Source of the DNA: Ohtaekwangia sp036786105
Lineage (GTDB): Bacteria > Bacteroidota > Bacteroidia > Cytophagales > Cyclobacteriaceae
DNA: 64,000 nt
NCBI RefSeq assembly: GCF_036786105.1
Contig: NZ_DAIQRQ010000006.1
Location: forward strand, 1 to 64,000
Reading direction: 5' to 3'
Part shown: in pieces, positions 36,201 through 43,700 of the stretch
Layout of the letters: every line of letters starts with the position of its first letter
Position numbering within the stretch: the first letter of the stretch is position 1
Translations under genes and position numbers: made by a program
Notes under the pieces: generated by a model
Seen by the model: only the letters and a program-made list of their open reading frames with translations
What the model was told of the DNA's origin: nothing
Databases searched by the model: none

Positions 36201-36435
36201 GCAGTTCGCTACCGAGTTTGCCGAATTGGGCCACGGTCTTTTTACATACGTGCTGATCAAAGCGCTACAAGGAGCTGCAGACGGAGCACCGAAAGATGGA
36301 AAGGTTACTATATACGAATTGAAGTCATACATTGACGACCAGGTGCCTGAGATGACGCGTCAGTTGAAAGGCAGACCGCAGTATCCGTATACCTTTAGTC
36401 GTGGCCAGGATTTTCCGGTTGTGATAGAAGACTAG
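33211..36435 (+). CDS. Secreted WD40-repeat protein with C-terminal caspase (C14) domain
   Basis: A 1074-residue protein with signal peptide MKSIPTLLFILLAPVVFAQ, so it should act outside the cytoplasm. Residues about 25-640 hold roughly a dozen WD40 repeats forming one or two beta-propellers, with many GH...WD pairs (such as DKSARLWEV, DQTIRIWDI, DGSIRLWDIS). A linker includes an Ig-like stretch (VRVAVVPSTQGKAELYVRII). A metacaspase-type peptidase domain covers about 820-1070, with the His in YYAGHGSM (H906) and the Cys in MDACQSGG (C959), so the catalytic dyad is intact. It probably cleaves after Arg/Lys or Asp; substrate unknown. The architecture is widespread in Bacteroidota. A small membrane protein follows. 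Confidence 0.9.
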   Translation: MKSIPTLLFILLAPVVFAQSLETIVQKGHELAVVTVVVSPDSNYVATGSKDKSARLWEVSTGREVRSFLGHEATVTSVQFSPGGNLLFTGSNDQTIRIWDIKTGKELYTITTKDYIRDIAVDPRMRFFIHAGYNDSGYGDTAVVYDFKTRKIIAKCPVDPDKGLGSGVDIGVSPDGQWVAFGQDNRKVSLYETTHWKLVKDLAIEGFCGGCGTRVEFSADSKALYAVSHNSAGRKYILSSFTLAQEYPQTEEDLTGIAVSNDGKLLARATEKDITVFNEASGQAIATLTADEGDFHEIAFAHDNKHLFVSCDNNTAFRWNIISKRKELVLTGFLNTRDKGGLNYDPNFYWESNIARYVRFKNSLLISKDGKTLIKGKFGTKVKRWDIATGKNLMEYVGHKKGVLCYDLSKDGSKLLTGGGDGKIMLWDVQTGDSLQSIQSYREPIFDIHFNSDETTAVSCSWDASMKIHNLTTGKMLSYFDFGSYSVYNVLFHPTDLYLITARLDNSLQLWELDTKKEVRNFIGHTDIISSIRLSTDQKTLMSASWDGSIRLWDISTGLMTKKLKGHRGAVHTAIFHPDGKYIYSAGADRVIRVWDIASAQVVKTFEGHKAEITTLLFSPDNKMLISHSVDGVTKFWDLSSGREFFEHIHIGEKDWMVKNPDGYFNGTDDARKFIHFVNGTKTYSVDQFFNDFYRPDLLPKIFQNRGGEEKKGIQGKLNSSPPPTVRVAVVPSTQGKAELYVRIIDNGAGAENLRVLHNGKSIALNQEALKFPSSKGQSTTYKQSIDLIGGLNTFSVVASNKDRIESDQHSTEIFSDHPSKSSTCYILAVGINQYKNSKLNLNYAQPDAESFSKIVDEKSTQLFKNIELRTLYDNNATREQILKAMDDLAAHISQEDVFIFYYAGHGSMVDDKFYFIPTDNLRLYDPSSLQKEAIEAGVLQEKLKHIKALKQLIVMDACQSGGSVELLATRGAGEEKAIAQLSRSAGIHVMASAGSEQFATEFAELGHGLFTYVLIKALQGAADGAPKDGKVTIYELKSYIDDQVPEMTRQLKGRPQYPYTFSRGQDFPVVIED

Positions 36436-36499
36436 AGAGATTAGAAAGTTAAGTGTACGGAAAGTTTCATAACATAAAACTTTCTTGTAACTTCTGTCG

Positions 36500-36507
36500 T
36501 AATTTTG
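36500..36507 (+). promoter_or_regulatory. Possible -7 element upstream of the small membrane protein gene
   Basis: TAATTTTG matches TAnnTTTG, 23 bp before the ATG at 36531. No well-spaced -33 TTG is visible. Confidence 0.35.
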
Positions 36508-36530
36508 ATTTGGCTATTAATTGTAGTGTG

Positions 36531-36989
36531 ATGAAAATGGTAGAAGCAAGCCCCGTTAAATTTTACATCGCGAAATATTTCTTCCTCGCTCTTACACTTA
36601 TTCAGTGGATTGTAGGAGGAGTTATCATCATTGATCGCGAGTTCAATGCCAAGAGCTTTTTTGTTGCTCTGATTTTTTTTACGATTGGATTGATCTGTCT
36701 TTTTATTTTCTCTTTCATTACAGACAAGATCAGACGGGTTGCCATTGGCAAAAACAAGATTGTTATACTGGAAGGACACCGGAACGAGCGTTTTGAATGG
36801 CCCGAAGTAAAGTCGCTGAAAATCGTTCCTTACCTCAACCTCTATAAACTGAAGGTGAAAGGCAAGAAAGGAAGTATATACTTCTTCCCCTCACAAAACA
36901 TCGATCCTGCCTTTGGCCTCATGTGCAGAGATACATCGAAGATGGGCGAGATTGTAGAGAAACGTAAAAAGGAATTTCGCATTAAGTAA
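36531..36989 (+). CDS. Small two-helix membrane protein
   Basis: A 152-residue protein from ATG 36531; a longer frame from 36453 would add an unlikely Cys-rich leader and include the promoter-like element. Two membrane helices lie at about 13-32 and 42-65. A soluble domain with beta strands follows (RRVAIGKNKIVILEGHRNERFEWPEVKSLKIVPYLNLYKLKVKGKKGSIYFFPS), resembling PH-like or bPH domains of small membrane proteins. I do not recognise a specific family. It has its own possible promoter after the WD40-caspase gene and ends in a long palindrome shared with kbl. Confidence 0.6.
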   Translation: MKMVEASPVKFYIAKYFFLALTLIQWIVGGVIIIDREFNAKSFFVALIFFTIGLICLFIFSFITDKIRRVAIGKNKIVILEGHRNERFEWPEVKSLKIVPYLNLYKLKVKGKKGSIYFFPSQNIDPAFGLMCRDTSKMGEIVEKRKKEFRIK

Positions 36990-36991
36990 AT

Positions 36992-37071
36992 TAAGCTTAA
37001 AGTTAAAAGCAGAAAGCGCAAAGCCTGATACTCCCGGACTTTGCGCTTTCTGCTTTTGGCTTTAAGCCTTT
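36992..37071. repeat. Long inverted repeat between convergent genes
   Basis: Arms of about 30 bases (left AAAAGCAGAAAGCGCAAAG, right CTTTGCGCTTTCTGCTTTT) face each other across an 11- to 14-base loop. The outer part continues imperfectly (GCTTAAAG/CTTTAAGC). It can serve as a bidirectional terminator. The AAGCAGAAAG core recurs at 54252-54280, so it may be a dispersed repeat. Confidence 0.75.
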
Positions 37072-38268
37072 CTATTTCAGTACACCAAGCTCTTTACCTA
37101 CTTCTGTAAAAGCTTTGATGGCTTTATCCAGGTGATGCTTATCATGAGCAGCGGATATCTGTACTCGTATTCTCGCCTGACCTTTCGCTACTACGGGGTA
37201 GAAGAATCCAATTACATAAATTCCTTTCTGTAATAGCTTGTCTGCAAACTGTTGTGCCAGTGGCGCTTCGTAAAGCATAATGGGTACAATCGGGTGCTCT
37301 CCGGGCTTGATGTCAAAACCGGCTTTGGTCATTTCGCTGCGGAAATATTTTGTATTCTGCTCCAGCTTGTCACGAAGCTCAGTAGTTTCAGAAAGCATGT
37401 TGAACACTTCAATGGAAGCGCCTACAATAGAAGGTGCCAGTGTATTGGAGAAGAGATAAGGCCGCGAACGCTGGCGAAGTAACTCTATGATCTCTTTTCT
37501 GCCGGAGGTAAATCCTCCCGAGGCTCCACCGAGTGCTTTACCTAGTGTACCTGTTATAATGTCTACCCGTCCTGTTACTCCACGGTATTCAGGGACACCT
37601 CTTCCCGTTTTACCTATAAATCCTGAGGAGTGGCATTCGTCTGTCATTACAAGCGCTTCATGCTTATCAGCGAGGTCGCAGATCTTATCCATCTGTGCTA
37701 TGGTGCCATCCATGGAGAATGCGCCATCCGTAACAACAATCATCTGCTTTGCACCTGCTGCCTTCGCATCCTGCAGTTGCTTTTCAAGATCAGCCATATC
37801 ATTGTGCTTATATCGATAGCGCATGGCCTTACACAAGCGAACGCCATCGATAATGGAAGCATGGTTCAACTCATCTGAGATGATCGCATCTTCTGCTCCG
37901 AACAACGGCTCAAACACACCACCGTTGGCATCAAAAGCGGCTGCATATAGTATAGTATCTTCTGTACCGAGAAACTCGGATATTTTTTGTTCCAGTGCTT
38001 TATGGATATCCTGTGTGCCACAGATGAAGCGTACAGATGACATTCCGAAGCCATGTGTATCGATCGCCCGTTTTGCTGCTTCGATCACACGCGGATGCGA
38101 TGACAGCCCCAGGTAATTATTCGCACAAAAGTTAATTACTTCCTTGTTATCGCTTGTGCGTATATCCGCGCCCTGTGGTGTAATGATGATTCTTTCTTTT
38201 TTGAAAAGTCCTGCGTCACGTATCGTCTGCAATTCTTTCTCTAGAACAGGCTGTAGTTTCTTATACAT
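37072..38268 (-). CDS. kbl: Glycine C-acetyltransferase (2-amino-3-ketobutyrate CoA ligase)
   Basis: A 398-residue PLP enzyme of the alpha-oxoamine synthase family that splits 2-amino-3-oxobutyrate with CoA into glycine and acetyl-CoA. The signature FCANNYLGLSSHPRVIEAA, GTQDIHKALE, SDELNHASIIDGVRL, TDECHSSGF and the PLP-lysine motif GTLGKALGGASGG are all present. Length and motifs fit Kbl rather than BioF or HemA. It is preceded by a proline-rich hypothetical gene with a 3-bp gap. The putative threonine dehydrogenase gene that makes its substrate diverges from the same region, so the locus encodes threonine-to-glycine conversion. Confidence 0.93.
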   Translation of the reverse strand: MYKKLQPVLEKELQTIRDAGLFKKERIIITPQGADIRTSDNKEVINFCANNYLGLSSHPRVIEAAKRAIDTHGFGMSSVRFICGTQDIHKALEQKISEFLGTEDTILYAAAFDANGGVFEPLFGAEDAIISDELNHASIIDGVRLCKAMRYRYKHNDMADLEKQLQDAKAAGAKQMIVVTDGAFSMDGTIAQMDKICDLADKHEALVMTDECHSSGFIGKTGRGVPEYRGVTGRVDIITGTLGKALGGASGGFTSGRKEIIELLRQRSRPYLFSNTLAPSIVGASIEVFNMLSETTELRDKLEQNTKYFRSEMTKAGFDIKPGEHPIVPIMLYEAPLAQQFADKLLQKGIYVIGFFYPVVAKGQARIRVQISAAHDKHHLDKAIKAFTEVGKELGVLK

Positions 38269-38271
38269 GTG

Positions 38272-38868
38272 TCAGTCAGTTTTGGGTTTAGGCGGTTTGA
38301 TAACTGGCTTGGGAATTACCGGCTTCGCAGGCTTGGCAGGTATATCTTTGGCGGCAGTATCATCACCTGAATTTATAGCTGGTTTTGATTCTGATGTTTG
38401 CTGTGGCGCGCCTTCTGCAACGGGCGGCTTTGGTTTTATTACCGGCCGCGCCATAACGGGTTTTACCGGTTTGGATGATGGCGGCTCTGCAGGAGATGAA
38501 ACGGGCTCTGCCGATGTTGATGCTGTTGATGGCGGAGATGTTGGCTGAGCTGCAGGAAGCTTCGGTTTCATTACAGGTCTTGCAACTGCCGGTTTTGCTA
38601 CAGGCGCATCTGCTATGGCGGGAGATACAGGCTTGACTTCTGTGGCGGGTGCAATTTTCTCAACGGCTTGTATAACCTGTGGCAACGACTCAATCGCAAG
38701 TTGATATTTTCTGCGAACCGGGTTTATGAGATACAACTTCTGGGCAGTGAAACTATTCGGATGAAGTTGTTCAAATTCCCTTCTCCACGAGTCCCACAGA
38801 ACAGGTTCTGCTTTTTTGAAAGCAGCCGAATCAATTTTCTTCGAAGATAAATAAGCCTCAAAATTCAC
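38272..38868 (-). CDS. Proline-rich hypothetical protein upstream of kbl
   Basis: A 198-residue protein with two parts. The first ~70 residues look globular and helical (MNFEAYLSSKKIDSAAFKKA, PVLWDSWRREFEQLHPNSFT, KLYLINPVRRKYQL). The remainder is a low-complexity Pro/Ala/Lys/Val tail with imperfect units like KPVMARPVIKPKPP and IPKPVIKPPKPK. There is no signal peptide or membrane helix. It is 3 bp upstream of kbl on the same strand, so the two are co-transcribed. I do not recognise a family. Function unknown. Confidence 0.65.
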   Translation of the reverse strand: MNFEAYLSSKKIDSAAFKKAEPVLWDSWRREFEQLHPNSFTAQKLYLINPVRRKYQLAIESLPQVIQAVEKIAPATEVKPVSPAIADAPVAKPAVARPVMKPKLPAAQPTSPPSTASTSAEPVSSPAEPPSSKPVKPVMARPVIKPKPPVAEGAPQQTSESKPAINSGDDTAAKDIPAKPAKPVIPKPVIKPPKPKTD

Positions 38869-39020
38869 GGCGTAAAGTTAATGTAAAACGAATCCTAACG
38901 TAAGATAGCCGATTGCTAATTTTTGGTAATTTCGCCCCGCGTTTTTAACGAATCAGATACCATTAACTTCCACATATTGGTGGTAGCAGGCGAGGTGAAA
39001 GCTGACTTAACAGATAGACA

Positions 39021-39968
39021 ATGGGTAAACAGAAAATTCTTGTTATTGGTGCAGGCGGGCAGTTGGGTTCGGAATTAACACAAGGTCTTTGGAATTTGCA
39101 CGGCAAGGAGAACGTCATTGCAAGCGACATTAAGGAGCCGCAGGGAATACTGGCATCTGGTAACTTCGAAATACTGGATGTACTTAAAGAAAAAGAGTTC
39201 ATCGATTTTATCCGCAAAAATAATTTCACACAAGTATATCACCTGGCAGCTGTGCTCTCGGCCACAGGAGAAAAGAATCCCAAGTTTGCCTGGAACCTCA
39301 ACATGACCAGTCTTATTCAAGTACTTGATGCAGCTGTTGAATGTAAAATCCAAAAAGTATACTGGCCCAGTTCTATTGCAGCGTTTGGCCCTACAACACC
39401 GAAGATAAAAACACCTCAGGATACTGTTATGGACCCAACAACGGTCTACGGTATCAGCAAGCAGGCAGGTGAACGCTGGTGTGAGTGGTATCATAAAAAT
39501 CGCGGGCTTGATGTAAGAAGCCTTCGTTACCCCGGGCTTATCGGCTATAAAACAAAACCGGGTGGTGGCACTACAGATTATGCCGTTGATATTTTCTTTA
39601 AGGCATTAACGGATAAAAAATTTGAATGCTTTCTCAAATCCGATACCTATCTTCCTATGATGTATATGGATGATGCTGTGAAAGCAACGTTAGACTTGAT
39701 GGAAGCTCCAGCTGAAAAAATCAATGAAAGAGGAAGCTATAACATTTCAGCGATGAGCTTCTGCCCTTCTGAAATAGCTGCTGAGATCAAAAAGCATATA
39801 CCCGAATTTGAGATCACCTATAATCCGGATTTTCGCCAGGCAATTGCAGACTCATGGCCAAAATCTATCAACGATTCTGCTGCACGCATCGACTGGGGTT
39901 GGGAGCCTCAATTTGATCTAACAAAAATGACAGAAGATATCCTGAAGAATCTTCCGTCATGGCTGTGA
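39021..39968 (+). CDS. NAD-dependent epimerase-fold L-threonine 3-dehydrogenase
   Basis: A 315-residue extended short-chain dehydrogenase with the NAD-binding VIGAGGQLGSELT, the active-site YGISKQ (Tyr/Lys) and the upstream Ser in WPSSIAAFG. The features LRYPGLIGYKTKPGGGTTDYAVDIFF and the short substrate domain match SDR-type L-threonine dehydrogenases rather than sugar epimerases. These oxidise threonine to 2-amino-3-oxobutyrate. The Kbl enzyme that uses this product is encoded divergently about 0.75 kb away, which supports the assignment. A UDP-sugar epimerase is the alternative but less likely. Confidence 0.85.
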   Translation: MGKQKILVIGAGGQLGSELTQGLWNLHGKENVIASDIKEPQGILASGNFEILDVLKEKEFIDFIRKNNFTQVYHLAAVLSATGEKNPKFAWNLNMTSLIQVLDAAVECKIQKVYWPSSIAAFGPTTPKIKTPQDTVMDPTTVYGISKQAGERWCEWYHKNRGLDVRSLRYPGLIGYKTKPGGGTTDYAVDIFFKALTDKKFECFLKSDTYLPMMYMDDAVKATLDLMEAPAEKINERGSYNISAMSFCPSEIAAEIKKHIPEFEITYNPDFRQAIADSWPKSINDSAARIDWGWEPQFDLTKMTEDILKNLPSWL

Positions 39969-39995
39969 TCATTTTCTAATTATATTTTCGAGCTA

Positions 39996-41231
39996 CTACT
40001 TCTTCAATATCCGGATCGTTCTCTTCCCGGAAGCAGCCGCTATTTTTACCAGGTATGTACCAGGTTTTATATAGTCAGGTACTTCCACTGTTGATACTGA
40101 TGATCTAAGTTGAGTGCTGTACAGCGTATTGCCAATTGCATCGATCATCACCAGGTTGGCCGGTGCAGAAATCTCATCCTTCAGATCAACTGTAAAATAC
40201 TTGCTAACAATGGTAGGGTATAGTATGGTACCCGTAGTTGATCCGTTCCATTCTACATGGATCAGATCAGAGTGCTCATACGAGCCATCGAAGTCTACGC
40301 TCTTCAGGCGATAGTAGTTGTTGCCCACTAAAGGAGCCGTGTCAACAAATTGATAGGCTGTTGTTATATCCAGGCCACCTTTCCCTTTTATAGTGGCGAT
40401 GGTTTCAAAAACAAGATCTTTACCGGCTCTTTCCAACTCGAAGTAATCGAAGTTTCTTTCCATCGATGTAACCCAGTGAATGTTGTTGCCTGCAGCAACA
40501 GCTTCACCTGCAAACTCCACCAGCTTTATGGGAAGGGTTGTATTACCACAGAACGATGCAGGCCCTGTACAGGTGCCACCGCGGGTAAAACATGAAGCAC
40601 ACGATGAAAGATTGGAACCGTTACCCACATTAACATTACCGCCTACAGCTACACCACCTGAGCTAACCGTTACGTTTGTATTGTTGCCACTGGTAAAATC
40701 TCCATTTACAGTTACAGTTCCTGCTGTTACAACAATGTTGGCATTGTTAGACATAATGAGGCTCCCTTTTATTATTACTGTACCGGTAATATTCCAGTTG
40801 ATGTTATTATTAACGTTCACATTACCCCAGATGATCAGGGTTCCGTTGATAACCATATTTGCATTGTTGTTCGTGGTAAGCGTAGCTGCCGTAGTTGAAT
40901 TTCCAATGTTTAGCGTCCCACCCGAATTTATAGTAAGCGTATTGTTATTACTCAGTGTAGTGCTTCCTACTGTATAGCTGGAGCCGTTATTTATAGTAGG
41001 ATTTACGGTATTACTAATATCCACGGTTTCTGTAACAACATCACCAATGTTGTTACCACTCCAGTTACCGGCAGTTGCCCAGTTTCCAGAGTTTGTCATG
41101 GTTGCCTGGGCAAACGCAAAGCAAGCAAGCATCTGAAAAACCATCAGAAGCGCAATAGATCTAGCCGAAATAACACTTATCGTAGCACGATGACGTGAAC
41201 ATAAAGTTTGTTGTGTCTTGCTGGTTTTCAT
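39996..41231 (-). CDS. T9SS-sorted surface protein, tandem copy 1
   Basis: A 411-residue secreted protein. A long-n-region signal peptide (MKTSKTQQTLCSRHRATI...ACFAFAQ) precedes a beta-solenoid of short Asn/Thr/Gly repeats (about 50-215: TINSGGTLNIGNST, MVINGTLIIWGNVNVNNN, VTVSSGGVAVGGNVNVG), then a small Cys motif (SCASCFTRGGTC). A fibronectin-like domain (LVEFAGEAVAAGNNIHWVT...NYYRLKSVDFDGSYEHSDL) and a T9SS type A C-terminal sorting domain ending RTIRILKK follow. It would be exported by Sec, then moved to the cell surface by type IX secretion. It is nearly identical to copy 2 over the N-terminal ~190 residues; the sorting domain differs. Function unknown, perhaps adhesion. Confidence 0.85.
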   Translation of the reverse strand: MKTSKTQQTLCSRHRATISVISARSIALLMVFQMLACFAFAQATMTNSGNWATAGNWSGNNIGDVVTETVDISNTVNPTINNGSSYTVGSTTLSNNNTLTINSGGTLNIGNSTTAATLTTNNNANMVINGTLIIWGNVNVNNNINWNITGTVIIKGSLIMSNNANIVVTAGTVTVNGDFTSGNNTNVTVSSGGVAVGGNVNVGNGSNLSSCASCFTRGGTCTGPASFCGNTTLPIKLVEFAGEAVAAGNNIHWVTSMERNFDYFELERAGKDLVFETIATIKGKGGLDITTAYQFVDTAPLVGNNYYRLKSVDFDGSYEHSDLIHVEWNGSTTGTILYPTIVSKYFTVDLKDEISAPANLVMIDAIGNTLYSTQLRSSVSTVEVPDYIKPGTYLVKIAAASGKRTIRILKK

Positions 41232-41656
41232 AATAGTTAATCCTTTTACCAGTTCTTCTTTTCGATTTAGACAAAGCGATAGCCTTCAAGCCTTTAGCTC
41301 GTTTTTTAAATGCCAAATCGATAAGTACAACTGGATGGGCAGTATGAGTTTTACAAGAAACCTACCAAACCAAGTCTATGGAAAGGTATTACCACATTTA
41401 AGGTTATATCTAATTCTATAAAAAACCTCATTATGGTGCATAGTTAGCAAAAAACAAGCAATTTCAGTGTTTAAACGGTGTATAAAACCTCATTTTTAAC
41501 CTGATAACTATCTATCGGAAACGATTTCGTAAATTGGAAGAAATTTATTTTTGGAAATAAATACCAGATTGATACCACTAAAAGTTTCCATTTTTGGAAA
41601 ATTTAGAACAATTGGGTGATCAACGTGGGAACAAAAACCGATGAATGATGTAACGC
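39996..41656 (-). repeat. Tandem duplication unit 1 (~1.66 kb)
   Basis: Gene copy 1 plus its 5' flank. Positions 40480-41260 recur at 42138-42918 with an offset of 1658 bases and few differences. The flank up to 41656 is also shared, but with more changes. Confidence 0.85.
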
Positions 41657-42889
41657 TTATTTCTTAAAAATGCGCGCTACAACTTGCTGATTAGATGAGA
41701 GTTTAACCTGATAAATTCCCGGCAAAACAGAAGTGGGGAATTCAATTGTAGAAATAGTTTCGGTGAGGTCTGAAACATATACCAGGTGGCCCATGGCATC
41801 GGTCATTTCCAACCGAACCGGTTTGCTATAACTGTCACTAAGCTGAACGGAGAAAGAACCATCTGAAACGAGGGTCGGATAGATTTTCACATCACTGTTT
41901 CCTGTCAATTCCGCGACAATCACGTCAGAGTATTCAAACGATCCATCCAGATCTACGCTCTTCAGGCGATAGTAGTTGTTACCAACCAGTGGAGCTGTAT
42001 CAACAAATTGGTAAGAGGTTGTTACGTCAAGGCCACCTTTACCTTTTATAGTCGCGATGGTTTCAAAAACAAGATCTTTATCCGCTCTTTCCAACTCGAA
42101 GTAATCGAAGTTTCTTTCCATCGATGTAACCCAGTGAATGTTGTTGCCTGCAGCAACAGCTTCACCTGCAAACTCCACCAGCTTTATGGGAAGGGTTGTA
42201 TTGCCGCAAAAGGATGCAGGGCCTGTACAGGTACCAACGCGGGTAAAACATGAAGCACACGCTGAAAGATTCGAGTGGGTGCCAACATTAACGTTTCCTC
42301 CTATAGCCACACCACCTGAGCTAACCGTTACGTTTGTATTGCCGCCGCTGGTAAAATTTCCACTTACAGTTACGGTTCCTGCTGCTACAACAATGTTGGC
42401 ATTGTTAGACATAATGAGGTTCCCTTTTATTATTACTGTACCGGTAATATTCCAGTGAATGTTATTATTGACGTTCACATCACCCCAGATGATCAGGGTT
42501 CCGTTAATAACCATGTTTGCATTGTTGTTCGTGGTAAGCGTAGCTGCCGTAGTTGAATTTCCAATGTTTAGCGTCCCACCCGAATTTATAGTAAGCGTAT
42601 TGTTATTACTCAGTGTAGTGCTTCCTACTGTATAGCTGGAGCCGTTATTTATAGTAGGATTTACGGTATTACTAATATCCACGGTTTCTGTAACAACATC
42701 ACCAATGTTGTTACCACTCCAGTTACCGGCAGTTGCCCAGTTTCCAGAGTTTGTCATGGTTGCCTGGGCAAACGCAAAGCAAGCAAGCATCTGAAAAACC
42801 ATCAGAAGCGCAATAGATCTAGCCGAAATAACACTTATCGTAGCACGATGACGTGAACATAAAGTTTGTTGTGTCTTGCTGGTTTTCAT
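41657..42889 (-). CDS. T9SS-sorted surface protein, tandem copy 2
   Basis: A 410-residue paralogue of copy 1, with the same signal peptide, beta-solenoid, Cys motif (SACASCFTRVGTC) and fibronectin-like part. The T9SS sorting domain differs: it begins KIYPTLVSDGSFSVQL and ends RIFKK, unlike the copy 1 domain (LYPTIVSKYFTVDL...RILKK). Up to about residue 150 the two proteins are almost identical; differences rise in the solenoid end and become large after about residue 320. This indicates recent duplication with later exchange or fast divergence of the tail. The 425-bp gap between copies is also duplicated. Confidence 0.85.
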   Translation of the reverse strand: MKTSKTQQTLCSRHRATISVISARSIALLMVFQMLACFAFAQATMTNSGNWATAGNWSGNNIGDVVTETVDISNTVNPTINNGSSYTVGSTTLSNNNTLTINSGGTLNIGNSTTAATLTTNNNANMVINGTLIIWGDVNVNNNIHWNITGTVIIKGNLIMSNNANIVVAAGTVTVSGNFTSGGNTNVTVSSGGVAIGGNVNVGTHSNLSACASCFTRVGTCTGPASFCGNTTLPIKLVEFAGEAVAAGNNIHWVTSMERNFDYFELERADKDLVFETIATIKGKGGLDVTTSYQFVDTAPLVGNNYYRLKSVDLDGSFEYSDVIVAELTGNSDVKIYPTLVSDGSFSVQLSDSYSKPVRLEMTDAMGHLVYVSDLTETISTIEFPTSVLPGIYQVKLSSNQQVVARIFKK

Positions 42890-43315
42890 AATAGTTAATC
42901 CTTTTACCAGTTCTTCTTTTCGATTTAGACAAAGCGATAGCCTTCAAGCTTTTTGCTCGTTTTAAATACTAAATCGATAAGTACAACTGGGAGGGGCAGT
43001 GTGAGTTTTAACAAGAAACCTACCAAACCAAGCCTTTAACAAATCTTTTACCATGTTACGGTTATGGATGGTTTCTACAAAACTACATTATAGGTGCATA
43101 ATTAGTTAAAATTCGGCAATTCCGTGTTTAAACGGCGTGTAAAACCTCATTTTAAACCGGATAGCTACCTATCGGAAACGATTTCGTAAATTGGAAAAAA
43201 TTTGTTTTTGAAAAAATCAATACCAGATTGATACCATCAGAAGTTTCCATTTTTGAAAAATTTCAAACAGTTGAGGGATCAACGTGGGAACAAAAATCGA
43301 TTAATGAAGTCAACG
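41657..43315 (-). repeat. Tandem duplication unit 2 (~1.66 kb)
   Basis: Gene copy 2 plus its 5' flank (42890-43315), which aligns with 41232-41656. Shared landmarks include CGATTTAGACAAAGCGATAG and CTATCGGAAACGATTTCG. Confidence 0.85.
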
Positions 43316-43410
43316 CTTAAAAATACGCGCTACACGTGCTGTAGATGAGAGTTTAACCGAATAAATTTCAAGCAAACAGAAGTGGGGAATTCAATGGTGG
43401 AAGTAGTACA
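43310..43410 (-). pseudogene. Decayed 3' fragment of a third T9SS cargo copy
   Basis: About 100 bases upstream of copy 2 repeat the C-terminal coding end and stop region of copy 2. The shared landmarks AACGCTT, GCGCGCTAC-like, AGATGAGAGTTTAACC and ACAGAAGTGGGGAATTCAAT are in the same order as at 41650-41750, with small deletions that break the frame. The rest of the copy is missing. The remainder of the gap, 43411-43700, shows no gene or strong structure. Confidence 0.75.
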
Positions 43411-43700
43411 GTAACTTGTCACGAAGCCCTCTAATGTTAATTGTATCGTTGTGAAACCCAACTCATAAAAAATGCACTTGACGCAAACGTCATGGCGTTG
43501 TTAAACAACTACATTCGCACTGATATACTTTTCGGTGGGTGCCGTATTTCCAATCCAGTTATCCCAGTATGCCTATATCCACTGGGTGGATGATGTGCAT
43601 GGATGAAAATGCTATTCCTGTTAAAACAGAAAACCTTCTCATATCCACGTTGTGATCTCTATCGATATTAATTGCACTTTTGTAAGCAAATTTTACAGTC

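Noticed and set aside
33211..36435. WD40-caspase as an anti-phage abortive infection effector
   Set aside because: A signal peptide directs it out of the cytoplasm, and no nucleotide sensor, toxin or other defence gene is adjacent.
39996..43410. Transposon origin of the tandem T9SS copies
   Set aside because: No transposase, terminal inverted repeats or target duplications are visible; simple tandem duplication suffices.
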